A stretch of DNA of 64,000 bases, from assembly GCA_037179385.1 (NCBI GenBank), contig CM074179.1:7564001-7628000 (forward strand), in the 5' to 3' direction. Below are positions 36,353 to 49,721 of this stretch, piece by piece. A program made the translations under genes and the position numbers. The notes below the pieces were generated by a model that saw nothing but the letters and a program-made list of their open reading frames with translations, did not search any database and was not told where the DNA came from. This DNA is from Holothuria scabra (lineage: Eukaryota; Echinodermata; Holothuroidea; Aspidochirotida; Holothuriidae). Numbering within the stretch: the first letter of the stretch is position 1; each line of letters opens with the position of its first letter.

Positions 36353-36577
36353 GGGGGACTATGGAAGAATCTGCCGGGTCTCTTGATGATGTGGTGTTAC
36401 ATATGGTAAATATCCGATTTTGTCATTTCCAGAGCTCGGAAGAGTTAACCAAAGTGATTTATGAGCGAGAACTAATGTATTTGAGTTTCGGAAAAATGAA
36501 AAAGAAAAGGTTTCTTCTGATCAGGGAAGTAGGGGGGGGGGGTGAAGCATGCTTCCGTTCCCGCTTCCAACGCCTAT
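36353..36577. mobile_element. Dispersed element, inverted relative of 51411-51672
   Basis: TATCCGATTTTGTCATTTCC, AGAGCTCGGAAGAGTT and GCTTCCGTTCCCGCTTCCAA occur in reverse order and orientation at 51411-51672. The end near CCAACGCCTATG matches CATAGGCGTAGAAAGCGGGG there. A run of about 10 G (36531-36541) lies near that end. Confidence 0.55.
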
Positions 36578-36784
36578 GAAATAAGGCACTAATATGTTCG
36601 TTTTTCTTTAAGCGTTTTCAAGGCCGCGTGTTTTAACCATTGGTTACTTTGGGACTAATAGACAAATTCGGACAGCAAGAGATGGTCGGATTTCAGTCAT
36701 AACTGGGGCCTATCTGGCACCTTTTAATCCTTTAATTCCTTCGCTTGCCTGTACAATGGATGGTTATATACTCAGTTTCAGTTT

Positions 36785-37985
36785 CATTTATTCTCTATTT
36801 CACCTCGAAGAGGTATAAGAGACTTTCAAATAGACATAAAGAATATAACAAATGGAAGTGATACAACAAAATGCATCAAAGTACAAAAAAGAACGGTTTA
36901 AAGAACAAAGCAAAAGTAGAGAAAAAAGAAAAAAAAAGGAAAAATAATAACAAACATAATGATAGTACCATCTAACACTGCTTTTAACAAACTAAGACTA
37001 TTCAGACACCAGTCACCTATAGATTTAAGATTACAATTAACCTGAGAATTTATTCATAATTATCTTACAAAACTTAAACAAGTTGGACACGATCTTCGTA
37101 TTTCTACTCTGAAAAAGTTCCTTCAATTTAACAGTTGTGGGCCGTCTTCTAAAATATGGCTTAAGTAATAATTTACGTTCTGTGGTAAAGTAAGGGCACT
37201 GCAAAATATAGTGGAATTCATCCCCTAGGGCCTCCCCATCACACAAGTCACAGATTCTTTCATGATAAATAATACCCTCAAATTTACCTGTAACCACCGG
37301 TAGCTTACTATTCCCACATCTAAATTTACAGAATGAGTTACCCAGAAAGTGATCAAAATTAAGCAGATAGGGTTCAAATACTAACCTAGCTTTAAATATC
37401 CTGTAATTCTTACACTGGGAGTTTGTATTTACTTCAGCAATCCATTCCTCTTCATAAATATCGTTTAAACGTTGATTTAACGCTGCTCTCAACCAGTTAC
37501 TAGATACTTCTTCACTATTGATCCATACAAATGACATTCCCGATTTGTCTAATATATCTTTCACTTTAATAATCCAGGGTGAGCTATATACTTTGGTTAC
37601 ATACATAATTCTAAGAAACTTATAAATTAAATGTGCTAGATTATGACCTATACCAGATGATATGGCACACCAAAATAAGACCATCCTCATTTCAACAGAC
37701 TTACAGATTTTATGTCGCCCTAGCTCCCCATACACCATACAATTTGGCGTATACTTACTAAGCTTCAGAATTTTCTTACAAAATTTAGTGTGAAAGACTT
37801 CAATTTGATTGATATTTTGGAAACCCCATACCTCACATCCATACAAAAGAACCGGAAGGACAAGCTGATCGAACAATTTTATCTGGATATCGGGTGGAAG
37901 ACAAAGGTTATAGGACTTATGCATCATACTGAACAGAGCTCGTCTACCCTGATTTACTTGTGCATTCACAAATGCCGCACTGAGT
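36785..37985 (-). mobile_element. 5'-truncated LINE (non-LTR retrotransposon), 3' end
   Basis: A 310-residue minus-strand open frame (37969-37037) matches the region after the reverse-transcriptase core in I/Jockey-type ORF2 proteins. It has LVLPVLLYGCEVWG, MVYGELGRHK and the zinc-knuckle-like CDLCDGEALGDEFHYILQCP. The RT core itself, with its catalytic Asp pair, is missing, so the copy is 5'-truncated and inactive. The 3' tail runs to ATAAATGAAACTGAAACTGA near 36785. The frame is intact for its length, so insertion is fairly recent. Confidence 0.8.
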
Positions 37986-38019
37986 TGCAGCCAAATTGTC
38001 GCGCCTTTGTGTACTCGGA

Positions 38020-39194
38020 CCTGGTTTGGGCGGATGTCTACTATCTATAGATGGATTTGGGATGGAAGCAGGGTAAATCGGACCCATAAACTCCATTTGC
38101 GTGGCCCCCGTTATAAATTTCGCAACACTTTGAGTTTGATTTGAAATGTCCAAGTGTTGTTTGGTTTTCGTCCCTTGGCTCTTCGTCAGAGAATCGAGGG
38201 GACTTTTAGAAAAAAGAAAAAAGCAGTGTTGTCCTTAAGTGGATGTATAGCTTCTTCGGGAAGCATTATCAAGTTTGGTTTCACCGAACGGCCCTTTGCC
38301 AGAGGTGGGGAAGACTTTGGAAAAAGTATAATGTCCAAACTCTTACATTTTGGGCAGAAAATTGGTACTGCAACTTGAACCAAGTTATGATAGTTGTTAC
38401 ATTTTGGGCAGAGAATTGTTAGTTGGACCAAATTGGTACATATTGGCCAGTTGTTTCAAAATGAGTTTTAACAAGGCCCCGTCGGGGAGAAAATTGAATT
38501 TTGTCGGGGAGTCTTCATCCATACGATAAAAGACCATGGTATGCCTGACCAATTAAAATTTAGCCTCGCCCTCCCTTCCCCGGGAATCTCTAGATTTTGC
38601 TTACGAGAAGACAATATTTATCAAGAAAACTCTCAAAATTCCCAATTTCCTTCAAGTAATTCTATTTTGCTCACTATAAGCTCCAGATTTTTAAACATTC
38701 TGAATTGAAAGTAAAAAGAAAAATACCTTACGACGAGACTTGATAGGCATACAGGCTCAACAGCAGCTCCGTACGACAAGACATGATAGGCATACAGGCT
38801 CAACAGGGAGCCGCCACTGACAGCTCCCTGCTTATAAGCAGACAAGTTCTGGAGCGGGGGAAATTTTCCAGGTCGAGCAAAAATATTTGCAGGTGAGCAA
38901 ATGTGTAAAATTGTATTAACTGATTAAGTCAATGGCAAACTTCAAACTTTCTGAAGTTTTGAAGTTTTAAATTTTTGAAGGTTGCTCCATCCCTTCGCCC
39001 GGTCCTTCTTGGCTACCGGTATGATCAGAACAGTATCTGGGGTCCTTCCTCTGAGTTTTAGGCTAACGAACAACAAGAACCAATAAGCAAGGCCCCGTAT
39101 TTGTCGAGATTCCATTTAGAGTGTAAAACCGCCGGTGGTCAGTAAATGGAGTGTATCCCTCTTCCCATCACATACCGGTTATATAGAATACCGG
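38020..39194. other. Repeat-mosaic intergenic DNA
   Basis: No gene is seen. The segment 38225-38330 (AGCTTCTTCGGGAAGCATTA, GGTTTCACCGAACGGCCCTT) has a relative at 51860-51940 (AGCTTCTTCTGGCAGCAGTT, GGTTTCGCCGAATGGC). ACATTTTGGGCAGA occurs twice at 38343-38413, and CATACAGGCTCAACAG occurs twice around 38748-38803. Confidence 0.4.
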
Positions 39195-39430
39195 TACACT
39201 CTAAAAAGTGTTGTGTACAATTTACACAACATTGTGTGAAGAGTCCAGCAATCAACAAATGTGTTAAAATAACACATGTTTGTGTAATAAATTTACACAA
39301 CATGTGTAATTAATACACATGTTGTGTAAATTTATTACACTAACATGTGTACTTTCTACACATTTGTTGATTGGTGGTCGGACTAGTCACACAATGTTGT
39401 GTAAATTCTACACAACATTTTTAGAGTGTA
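39195..39430. mobile_element. Hairpin MITE with TA flanks (Tc1/mariner-like)
   Basis: The element begins TACACTCTAAAAAGTGTTGT and ends ACAACATTTTTAGAGTGTA. Nearly the whole 236 bp is one imperfect inverted repeat of ACACAACATTGTGTG and AACACATGTTTGTGT motifs. The TA at each end fits a TA target duplication. It is non-coding. Confidence 0.7.
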
Positions 39431-39540
39431 ACTGTTTGAAGCTTATATGCAAGAAAATCGCCATCCACTCAATGATATTTAGAAAACTGCAATCCTTCAT
39501 AGGAGTGCCAAAATGAGATAACCATCATTGCCCTATTCCA

Positions 39541-39925
39541 TTCAAGGGTGGGCTCAAGATTTCCCCACAGAAAAGGGGGAGGATAAGCTTTTGTAAAGGC
39601 AGGATTTCGAAGCCCCGTCAAAGGCGACGAGTTAGCATGGGTGGGCATGACTTTGTAGAATATGAGACAATTGTAGCGCGCCGAAACATTTGGCTTTCTT
39701 TTTCAAGTAAAAACTTTAAAAAAATTTTGGGGCTCGTTTGGATGAAAATTTGAAAATGATTTTTTTTTTTACTAAGCTTTGAGGACATTTAAAAAAAATC
39801 GGTGTGTTTAGTTTTTACCCGAAAAATTTGTCCTGCTCGAAAGACTATCTAAGTGAAGGCGCGGAAAGTACCGAAAAATTTTGAAAAATTGAGAACACCC
39901 AGACAGCCGGAATGGCATGAATGGC
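39541..39925. repeat. Dispersed repeat, related to 54903-55140 and 55780-55927
   Basis: GGATTTCGAAGCCCCGTCAA, ACATTTGGCTTTCTTTTTCA and AAAAATTTTGAAAAATTGAG recur with changes at 54903-55140 and 55780-55927. A short piece (TTTTTGAAAAATGGCGAC) recurs near 40665. Element ends were not found. Confidence 0.45.
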
Positions 39926-39929
39926 AAGA

Positions 39930-42480
39930 ATAATGACTTTCAAAAGTGGAAGTACTGTAGACTGGCATAGTGGTAAAGAAGACAACATTTCCTGACTGTT
40001 ATCTCCTGTGTGTTGTACCTTCCTTGAAGTTGTGAGGCAAGGCAGATCTAGTCTGGCAAATATGCATGGCCGAAGGGTTAAGAACGGAGTCAGAGGCGTA
40101 TCAGGAGTCACTTGTATAAAGGGAAGGGCAAGTGCGTGTATTAACCCTTTACCATTGTTTGGGTCCTTTTGGACCCATACCATACGGAGAGCGCGGCTGT
40201 CACCCATCTTTACTGTTTCACGCGGAGCCCGAAACTGCGAGTAGCTACCCGATAATTCGGCCACAACGACGAGAGAGACAATAGTTTAAGGTCACGGGGT
40301 CAATAGCCTACGGAAGCTGATGCGGGGCGTGCTACGTCCGCTTTTCCGCCCACTCCCGAGGCGCGCAAATATGCCCCGGGCCGATTGGAGCACAACGGTA
40401 AAAAGTTAACCCGGTAAAACTTCCCTTTCTCCACCTTGTACAGCTCCCCCCCCCCCCCCCCCCACCGTTCTAAAAGACCTTACATCATTTCCAAGGGCCG
40501 AGTGTTATTGACAGAACTTTTTGGTAAGAAACTAAACGTGACGCTAGACGAAAGGCGTATGGGAGCATTTCAGTTTTGGGCCAATAGATTTTTCCGCCTT
40601 AGACATATAATTCTGTAAGACTATTTAAGTGGAGCGTCACCATCATTTAGCGCGGAGCGTACAGGAATTTTTGAAAAATGGCGACCCCTAAGACAGTAAG
40701 ACGTCCGGAAATGGCTTTTGTAGGCGCTTGCAAATAGAATCCAAGCAATAGTTACTTCGAGTTTTTGTTTGCAGTAACATGCTTACTTCAACAAAAATAT
40801 AGCAAATTAGCCATCAAAATGGTCAGAGGATTACCGCATAAAATGTACCACTACCACTTTTAGGGCAAAACTTTTAGCACTTCTATATACACCTGTGTAC
40901 TCCCGTCTTCTAGTAATCTGGATATTGAAAACATATCAAAACCTGTTTTGCAAGTTTCTCCAGAATCTTCGACCATTTCAAGCAAAGTGTTGACTAACAC
41001 TATGGAGTGAGGCAGGAATTATTGTTTATAAGCTTCCCGAATGAGTCTCGATTTTTGAAATCGTTTCGTTTTTTCATGGAAATTTAACTGTGACTTAAGT
41101 GCTCTGTTTTTTCAGACAATTTTTGAAACTAGGATTGGAGCACTCGAATGAGTGTTCAGTAAAAGACCTGCTAAGTGTTTTGAGACTCAAAAATGGCTGC
41201 CGGAAGTTTTCCAGACCCTTGCCAGAAATTCGATCAGGTCTGCCCTGCGAAAGTTAGCTTAGTAACTCTTGTTTCGAAAATTGGGCGACTATAACAACTG
41301 AATCTCTGGAGTGCGGTATCAGTTCTATGCATACGGTATTAACGGTATGTTATGATACAGATAAAAACGATAGGAATTGTTAAAACAAACTGTTAAGAAC
41401 TTTTCTCTACTTTTAATCTGATGAACATTCATGCGACATTTCACTTCAACTTCCAATGTTTTAATAAAAGGATCAGAACTTGTCCAGCTCTCAGTTCTCT
41501 TTTATCTGAAGCAAATCCTATCTTATACAGTACAGTCTGGGACAAGTAAGAAATTACTGTGGCAAGTAGGCCTACATGTACACTCAGTCTGCTCAATTTC
41601 GCCGCCGCCTTTTGCCCGCCGGACAAGTTTAATACAAAAGAAAAATATAGTTCATTAAGAAAAAACGAACAGTTCATGATACAGTAATTAATAGAGTAAC
41701 TTCAGTCGTATACATTCGTGTTTATGCCCCCTGAAGGAAATTGCCGTCCTTCCCCGGCGGAAGAGAAGGCAGGAATGAGGTATATCGGAGCTAAGAAGGA
41801 GTGATTGAAAATCGATTTCGATATGTATTAAAATAGCGTTTCAAAACAAAAAAATATGTCCAAGACCACCCATCCAGTAACTTCAGTCCTTGTAGGTTTT
41901 TTCCTTTTTGTCTTTTTTATTATTATTTTAGGTCTCCCTGACGAAACCGCCGACTTTCCCCGACGGGTAGGGGGGAATGGTCCCCGGCCTCCCGTTGGCC
42001 CACCCCTGATTTTAACGGCTAAAATTTTGAAATAACGTACGTCTTAGGATCTTTTCCTGGGAAATATTGTAACTGTTGGTAAAATCCTGCCATTTTTTGG
42101 CATGTCACGATATTTACTCTTGCTGTTTGGTTGTTATTCGTTGTGTGGTCACGGTAGCGATCCCTTCTCCTGAAATTTCCCCCCTTTGGAATTATTGAGC
42201 CAAGTATAAATCACATCACATTAAGGGCCTCAGGGAATATAAAGCAAAAATTTAAATATTAGTGGTGACAGAAGAATCAAATGTTCATAGTGTGGTGAAA
42301 TTTCTATTCAAATCGGACATGTTTTTCTCGAGATAATAGTTAATGAAGTCCCTAAATTTGTACGGTTCAAAAGTGATCTTGAGGCCAGCAGAGGAAGTTG
42401 GTCACTCTCTCACATTGACAAGGAATGCTCTACCATTTGTTTTTCATATTTTTGTCATGACCTTGAAGTTAATTGGAATT
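39930..42480. other. Intergenic DNA, no gene recognised
   Basis: Open frames up to 139 codons (minus strand, 40264-39845) have no recognisable domain and no splice context. A run of more than 15 C lies at about 40446-40463. AACTTCAGTCCTTGTAGGTT at 41880 recurs at 58748. Confidence 0.4.
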
Positions 42481-42488
42481 AATAGGGC

Positions 42489-43722
42489 CAGTGGCGGATC
42501 GAAGGAGTAAATACCCCGAGCCTTAGCACGATCGAAGACACGTTTTTTCAGACTTTCCTTTTGATTTTCCGCACCTGGTAAAAGACTACTTTGCCTTTTC
42601 TCCTCAGCAAGTTTTTCTATTAAAACTGTAAAACATGGACCCCGCCGAAGAGAATTCGGGGAGGGACAAAATTCTTTTGGGGGCGGAGTGCAAGAAAATT
42701 TTGACCCAAAATGCCTCTGATGTCACTGGAAATGGCATTTCTAAAGCCTATTTACCGCATATAGATAAGGAAAACACTGAGTGAACTGTTAGGACATGTC
42801 TATGTAAATTTTTAGGGTACAATTTTGTCATCTGGAAATCAAGCTAAGTACACGAAGAAACATTAGGCCTAATTGACGTAGTTTACAACATGTGACCACT
42901 CTGAAAAAGCCATTTCTTAAGTACAGTACATTGCAAGGAATGCCAAGACAAAGGGTCTGCTTGGCTCTCTAGATACCGAATTCATGATAAATAAAAGTAG
43001 CCTAGATCTAGGCTTATTAGATGCAATTTTCTGGCTTTTGAGACCAAGAAAGTACAAAAATTAGGATTTTTATGGGATTATCGTGCAGTACGTCAGAAAT
43101 AGCCATTTATCATGAGAATGGTCACTTGAAGAAAAGCAAAATGGACACTGCTCATTAAAACTCTTAAACCATTACCACTATGATAACAGTTTTATTTTAG
43201 TTTAACCTGAATGTTCTCTTCAAATGATTTCAAAAAATGTTGTGGAAGCTATTTTGGTATCTTTATAAACTCTTTTTAAAATTATCCGCGGCAACAAGAG
43301 GGCTATTTGTGTTACAATAATTGTTGCGCCCTTCGCAACGACATCTTTTGTTGGCCGGGAGGGTGAATTTAATGTCAGTCTGTGTATTTTGTAAGCTTAT
43401 CATCATTCTTGGTGTGGAAGCAATAAACTTAGCACAGCGACATCATTCATCAGTGCGTATAAAGCAAAGAGATACGCTTCGGCAAAATCTATCCCTTTAT
43501 TACAGAAGATGACCCTTTTCATTAATAAAGTGCAGGATAGTACAGTTACTGTTGGCTGTTTGCGCATTTTGTTATCTGGGACTTAAAACAACGCTATTAC
43601 ATGTATTTTTCCAATAATGGTGCAAGAGTAAATATGTTTAAACCCTAAAAAGGGCGCCGACAGACGATTTTGGTTGTGGGGGGGGGGGGACCGCCCCTGA
43701 CCAAATGGCAGCTCCGCCACTG
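42489..43722. mobile_element. hAT-like non-autonomous transposon, copy a (1.23 kb)
   Basis: The ends CAGTGGCGGA and TCCGCCACTG are inverse. The flanks AATAGGGC and AATAGGTC form an 8-bp target duplication with one mismatch, the length expected for hAT elements. It has no transposase. Relative to copy b it has about 550 extra bases (about 42640-43190), so either it carries an insertion or copy b a deletion. A long G run lies about 45 bp inside the right end. Confidence 0.8.
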
Positions 43723-44149
43723 AATAGGTCCTTCCTGTGGGGAATGAAAAATTTGTTAAGTTCTCATGTCATTTATCTAGCCATTCCGATAGTATGTGCT
43801 TGTTGAGGAGAAAAATAGGCTGTCAAGTTTAAAGAAAAACATAACACTGTCCATTAACTTACAGGGATATGATAACATATTGCTTAAATTTCACCTTTTT
43901 GTTGAATATGTAACAACTTTACCTGTTCATATATTGACTGAGAACCACACATCGGATTTCAATGCAAATAAGTCTTCAAATGGCTTAGAATATACAGCCC
44001 TCTAACATGTAAAAGCTGGGTGTGAATTTAAACCCTTCTTTTAAGATGTTTTCTTATCATCAAGATGCAATTTTTTTAAGGCCTATCTCGTTTTTCATCA
44101 TTGGGTTAAAGGGGGACTTTAAACACTGATTTGAAGTGTACCTTTTAGG

Positions 44150-44889
44150 CAGTGGCGGAGATGCCATATGGTCAGGGGACGGTCGCCTCCCCCCCCCCCC
44201 CCGACGGACCAAAATCGTCTGTCGGCGCCCTTTTTAGGTTTTTAACATACTTTCCTCTTGCACCATTATCAGCAAAAGACATAATTTTAATAGCGTTGTT
44301 TTAAGACCCAGATAACAAAATGCTCAATCAACCACCAATAACTGTACTATATGCACTTTATTCTGATTAAAAGGGTAATTTTCTGTAATATTGCCGATAC
44401 GTATCCTCATGCTTTATACGCACTAATGAATGTTGTCGCTCTGCTAAGTTAGTTGCTTCCACACCAAGCGCGATTTTAAGCTTGCAACATACACAAACTG
44501 ACATTAAATTCACAGTCCCGACCAATAAAAGATGTTGCAAAGGGAGCAACAATATTTGTATAGCAAATAGCCCTCTTATTGTTGGGGATAATTGTCAACA
44601 TAGACAATAAAAAGGGTTTATAAAGATCATAAACAGCTTCCACGGCATTTTCAATATCATTTGAAGAGAATATGCGGAGGTCGATGGATAGAAAATTTAA
44701 ACATGTTTTAATAGAAAAACTTGCTGAGGAGAAATGGCAAAGTAGTCTTCTACCAGGTGCGGGAAATCAAATGGAAAATCTGAAAAGCCGTGACTTTGAT
44801 CGTGCTGAGGCTCAGGGTATTAACTCCTTCGAAGCGCCCCTGCAGACCATTTTCGCCCCCTCTGGCCGGAATCCCTAGCTCCGCCACTG
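44150..44889. mobile_element. hAT-like non-autonomous transposon, copy b, inverted (0.74 kb)
   Basis: The ends CAGTGGCGGAG and GCTCCGCCACTG are flanked by a perfect 8-bp duplication CTTTTAGG. The inside is the reverse complement of most of 42489-43722, for example ACTTGCTGAGGAGAAATGGC here against its inverse near 42600. A long C run lies 40 bp inside the left end. The two copies with the 427-bp spacer form a large imperfect inverted repeat. Confidence 0.87.
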
Positions 44890-44897
44890 CTTTTAGG

Positions 44898-47800
44898 CAC
44901 ATAATGTGGGCCCAGTGGACTGGTCACTGCCCATTTGGGCTATAAGCTTTGTGTATAGGCCTATGAGCAGTTTGTTTTACATCATATGCGTCCCGGCCCT
45001 CAGTCGATCTCGTAAAGTGATTTGGCTCCCCTGTGTTGGACATCAGGACGTTGAGTCCATAGGTGTCGTGTATATACATGCAGTTAGCGGTAGGAACCTG
45101 TAAAGTATCAAACTAAAATGAAATATGCGTAGTGACAAGCATGGCTCCCATCACGGACTGTATTTAGCCTACCCTAGCCGCCCTAGCTTCTCCAGAGTTC
45201 TAACTCAAACATCTGGTGAGAAAATTTATCACCGTTTTCCTAGGCTACCAACTGTAAAATCTGCACGCACTGTCAGATCTCTTTTTCCTATTTTCCGTTA
45301 TTTTTCTTCTCTTTTTGTGACAGCTATTATCTGTTCATGTCTGTATAGTAACAATTACAAAATCTGTGAGCACAGCAAACACAACACCCAAGCACTGTCG
45401 TGATTGAGCTGACCCGTTAAAGCTCAGTGAACTGCTATTGTTTGCTTTGAAGTTAGTCCCTCAACAGTTTACCAACTCTTCCACGACGAAAGCCAGTATA
45501 GATCTACCATACTTTGAGTAACTGTAATCGACCGATAAGAACCATACAATAGTAACGGTGTTTGACGGTCGATAAGCTACTTACAGGCAGCTGATGGTCA
45601 TAGAAGTGTTTTGATCAGGTGAACGCAAACAGTCGACGAGTTTATGGGATCATCCGCGTACTTACATTGGCTAATGCATAGCACAGATTTGACTAAAATC
45701 TTTTCAGTTGGACCTTCCCACTATCATCATATAGTCCTACTTTACTGGAAAACCTACGTCAACCGTTTCACATAGACCGTGCCGTACCAAGGTCAGTCCG
45801 AAGAACTGCCTATATCTTGCCGTAAGCTTCATGCCGTAATTTTTAATAAAAAGCGGTGATCAATTCTTCCACATTGGTTTTATCTTTTAAAACTTACCTA
45901 CTGATCAACAAAAATTATTTTACGTACAGGATCGAAAAGTAGACCAGTGATTTATACATTTTTGGCATATCTTTTAAGTGTTGAAGCTGTAGTACTCATG
46001 TTGGACTGAACAAACAGGGCCTCATCTAAGATTTGTTTTCATTTGGTCATTAGCAATATTCGCCATGTATGCGTAAGCAATGGTCACGGATCACCAACGC
46101 TCATGCGAGATAGATGGCATGTAACAACTACAAAACCACTACACAAGGCAATCCAGACCAAAACCTGATCCAGTACCACAGACTCTGTTAATGGCTCAAG
46201 CTATGCAATCTGAATTTGTTTTCGTTTTTAAATCTGTTTATCTGGATGCTACTTTCAAATAACTTGAACTTTAAACTGTAAACAGGGTTCTTCAAGTATT
46301 TTTCCGAGTCAATATTTACCTATTTGACCAGTTGAATCTAAATGCGAAAAGACCATTGAAGGGACAGGGTCTTTAACTTTCGGACACTGAAAGCTACTCC
46401 CCCAGAACATTACAGATCTCGAGGACCCCAAGCAATTCAAGAGCGCAGCCTTGAGGATCCTCAGACGGGACGACTAACTACATGCACACACTCAACCCTG
46501 CACGTTTGACTCCACCAGGAGTGTTGTGCAGTATTTTTCCAGATCCAGATCCAGAACCTCAGCAATAATTATCTCTAGAAACATTTTTGTCACCTGCAGG
46601 ACCGAGAGAAAAGTGATGAAATTGGTCGACACGTATGTGACGGTATGAGAGGCACGTACAGACTGTGACATCTAACTGGAAGCTACTGCACACAAGTATC
46701 CTACAAAGTGTGTTCGTACCCTTTATTTAACTGTATTCATCTTTGAGGACGTCCTATACATTCTCCAAGTAAGGGAGGAATGGGGTGAATGATCTAAGGT
46801 AAGTATATTTGCGCACATTAACTAAGTTTATATGCCAACAACCATTGGCATATAGGGCTCGCAAGACAATTACCTATTTCGTGCAAAGAGTCCACAGCTC
46901 TCATAAGCTTACAATATAGTTCAAACATCTAATCTTCTGTTTAATTAGAGCTTCAAGTTCAAGAAAAGACATCGTTCCTATATTCCCCGTTTTGTTCGAA
47001 GTTGAACATGTGTAATCCAAAGAAATTCGTGCAAGTGTTACTATTTTTCGGGCAGGTACGACCTTATCCCCCGCCCCTCAAGCATAAGCGTATGAAGCGG
47101 GTTGCAGGGACACTTGCACTCCCAATTCGGGCAAAAGCAGTTGGTCTATTCGGGCAGAACATGGGAAAAACATGATGAACGGTGACATTATTCGGGCTAA
47201 AAATGCTCTTGCCCCCTCATAGAAAGTTACCCCCTTACTCCTAAAACTCCTAAAACTCGAACGAGTAGCTCTCGGTCTTCTAAACACTTACATCAAGTTC
47301 TTTTATTTCTGTATATCCCAAATGGTTACCCCCCAAAACTTAAGGGGTGAAATTCTTCAAAACGATTGACAGCGATTGACTGCAATGAACACTCTCTGAT
47401 GCGAGTGACATTATGATTTCTTTCTCCGTCGAGTGGGGTTTTCCCTCATTAAGGGTTAAATGCGCTCTAATTGGAGTGGAAAGTTCAGTCGATTTCCACT
47501 ACATTAAAGAGTTTTCACTGTATAGTAATAGCTAAAGATGGAATTTCAGTACATTTTAATGTAGTCTGGGTAAAATATCATTTTGGAGCATGGGGACTAA
47601 AGCACATTCCCCCAATATTTGAGTCTTGACTTGGATTTTTCACAGTCACAATAATAATTTGAAAATATGGATTATGTCCCCTCCTCCAAATGTTAAGAAT
47701 AAATCGCTTCCTTGCTTCGTTAGGCAAAGAAATAATATCATCATTGGGATCAGGGAGTCTGTTGCAACTCCCTGTTGGGATGGTAATTGATGGCCGTTTC

Positions 47801-49689
47801 CGCCAGTCACATCCAATGTTCACAGTAATTTCTCCAAATGTCTCTCTTTGCGGCATTAATTTTAGCCTTACTACCGGGTACAGTCACAGTCTAGAGTCGT
47901 CGAGTAGCAGAATGGTTTGTTTCAGTGATCGGTCTTGTTTCGAACTTGTAGGCCTATAGACCGGTTCAGCTAACCTCTCACTTGATATTCGGCTACATTG
48001 CCGCTGCCCATCTGTCACTGAGGTAGTCGAGTCCGGAGACTTCAAGTTCTAGCCACGAGTCCGGTATTATTTAACTTTCCAGAAATCGAGTCCCAGTACT
48101 TTCTCGATGGGGAAAAGTTCAAATCCTCTGGCCAAGCCCTTCATATTCTGATATCACGTGTTCCTGTCAGGACTCGACTACATCACTGCCATATGCCCAT
48201 GAAACCCTTACGGTATTTGAAAAAAGAGGTAAATACCTATACATTCAAAGTCGGTTGCGCGCCGGACTAAAAAAAGGGGAGGGGGTGGATTTAGCCGACT
48301 AGCCAAGATGTGCGTGCGGAATTCTTTTTTTAAATTTATCCCATTTTGGTGTACTAGCTTAAGATAGTCAACAATCCCGGCGCGCTTCGGCGCATATGAC
48401 GTCCCCATTCACTCTTTTAACGCCTGATTGCCATCTGAATTGTGAACTAGAGCAAGATGTGCTCTCACCGTAATATAAGAAACCCAGAATCTAACATTTT
48501 CTGCAATACAGGTCATGTATTTTGAAATTATTGTTTGAAATAAACCATTTTGATACATTACCCATGACAACATGATGTTTCATTTTAAAAAGTAATATTT
48601 CATGATTGACTGTATCAAGCACCGTTGATAAGCAGTGGTGGCTCAACGGGGAAAGGGGGTTCTCCTTGCCCCTCACTTGCCCCTCCCCTCAGTTAGGTCA
48701 TTTAGGAGTTAGGTTAACCAAAAAAGATTAATACTATATCCCTCCAGAGAATTCATTTTTCATTCAGAAATATGCTCAGTAAAACCTCGTAGCTTCAAGG
48801 CCTCTCGCCCTGGATTCCACTCGTGAGACGGGCGCTTTGGGCTCCGTTTCTTTCTGCGTTCGAAAATGTTTGCCCCCGACATTATTCTTTCCCATTCATT
48901 TTACCCTCCAAACTATTGATAAGTCTGAAAAAACCCAAACCATACGTTACTGTTTGTAACCGAATGATGTGGTGACCCTGTTAACTAAATCAATAACAGC
49001 CATATAAGTTGAATAATTTGAAGGAAATCCAGACTGACCTGAAAAGAAAATATAATATGTTTTGTAAGCTTATTCAAACTATTAAATACAAAAAGTTCAA
49101 TCACTTTTAGAAAAGAGACAGAAATTGACACGTGGGTCTTTTTTAATAACAGGCTGGCAGGTGGCTACTTTCTTTAAAAATATCCTTGAATATATCTTAG
49201 CAATAAACTATAATGTTTCATAATGAAGTAAACGGTCAATTATCTCCTTGAATGACAGTTTGAGGTAGGTCAAAATATGAAACATGCGGGCGAAAACGTG
49301 ATGTTATTTAAGACTTCCGCCCGAGGTGAAGGTAAGATTCGACATAGCGCTTTACGGAATAAAATTGAGAAGTTTTCAGCAGCCCACCACATGTCTTCGT
49401 ACGATATCAATTTGGCATAAATTGAGACAAAGGTAGACATTATGCCCTGACGTTAAATGACGTCATAATCTCGATTGACTTCCACCAGCGCAAAGTAGTC
49501 TTTTGGCATACCCCACCTCTACACAAATCCTTTGTCTACATTGATTTTGGTGTATTCTGTAAAACTAACACATGTTCACCTCCTGGCGAGCATACATTTA
49601 GAGTACTTTCACGTGACATCACAATTGTTAAGCCATGCCCACTGTCGGGCAAAATTCAATAATGTTTTAATGCACCAGCCATATGTGAG
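44898..49689. other. Intergenic DNA, no gene or element delimited
   Basis: I searched for splice-flanked exons, RT or transposase motifs and long repeats and found none I would defend. Open frames here are under 100 codons with no family features. Confidence 0.4.
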
Positions 49690-49721
49690 TCGTCTATGGC
49701 AAGCGAAATGTCCAATAATTA

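Noticed and set aside
39845..40264. 139-codon minus-strand frame as a gene
   Set aside because: No recognisable domain, hydrophobic end of biased composition, overlap with a dispersed repeat.
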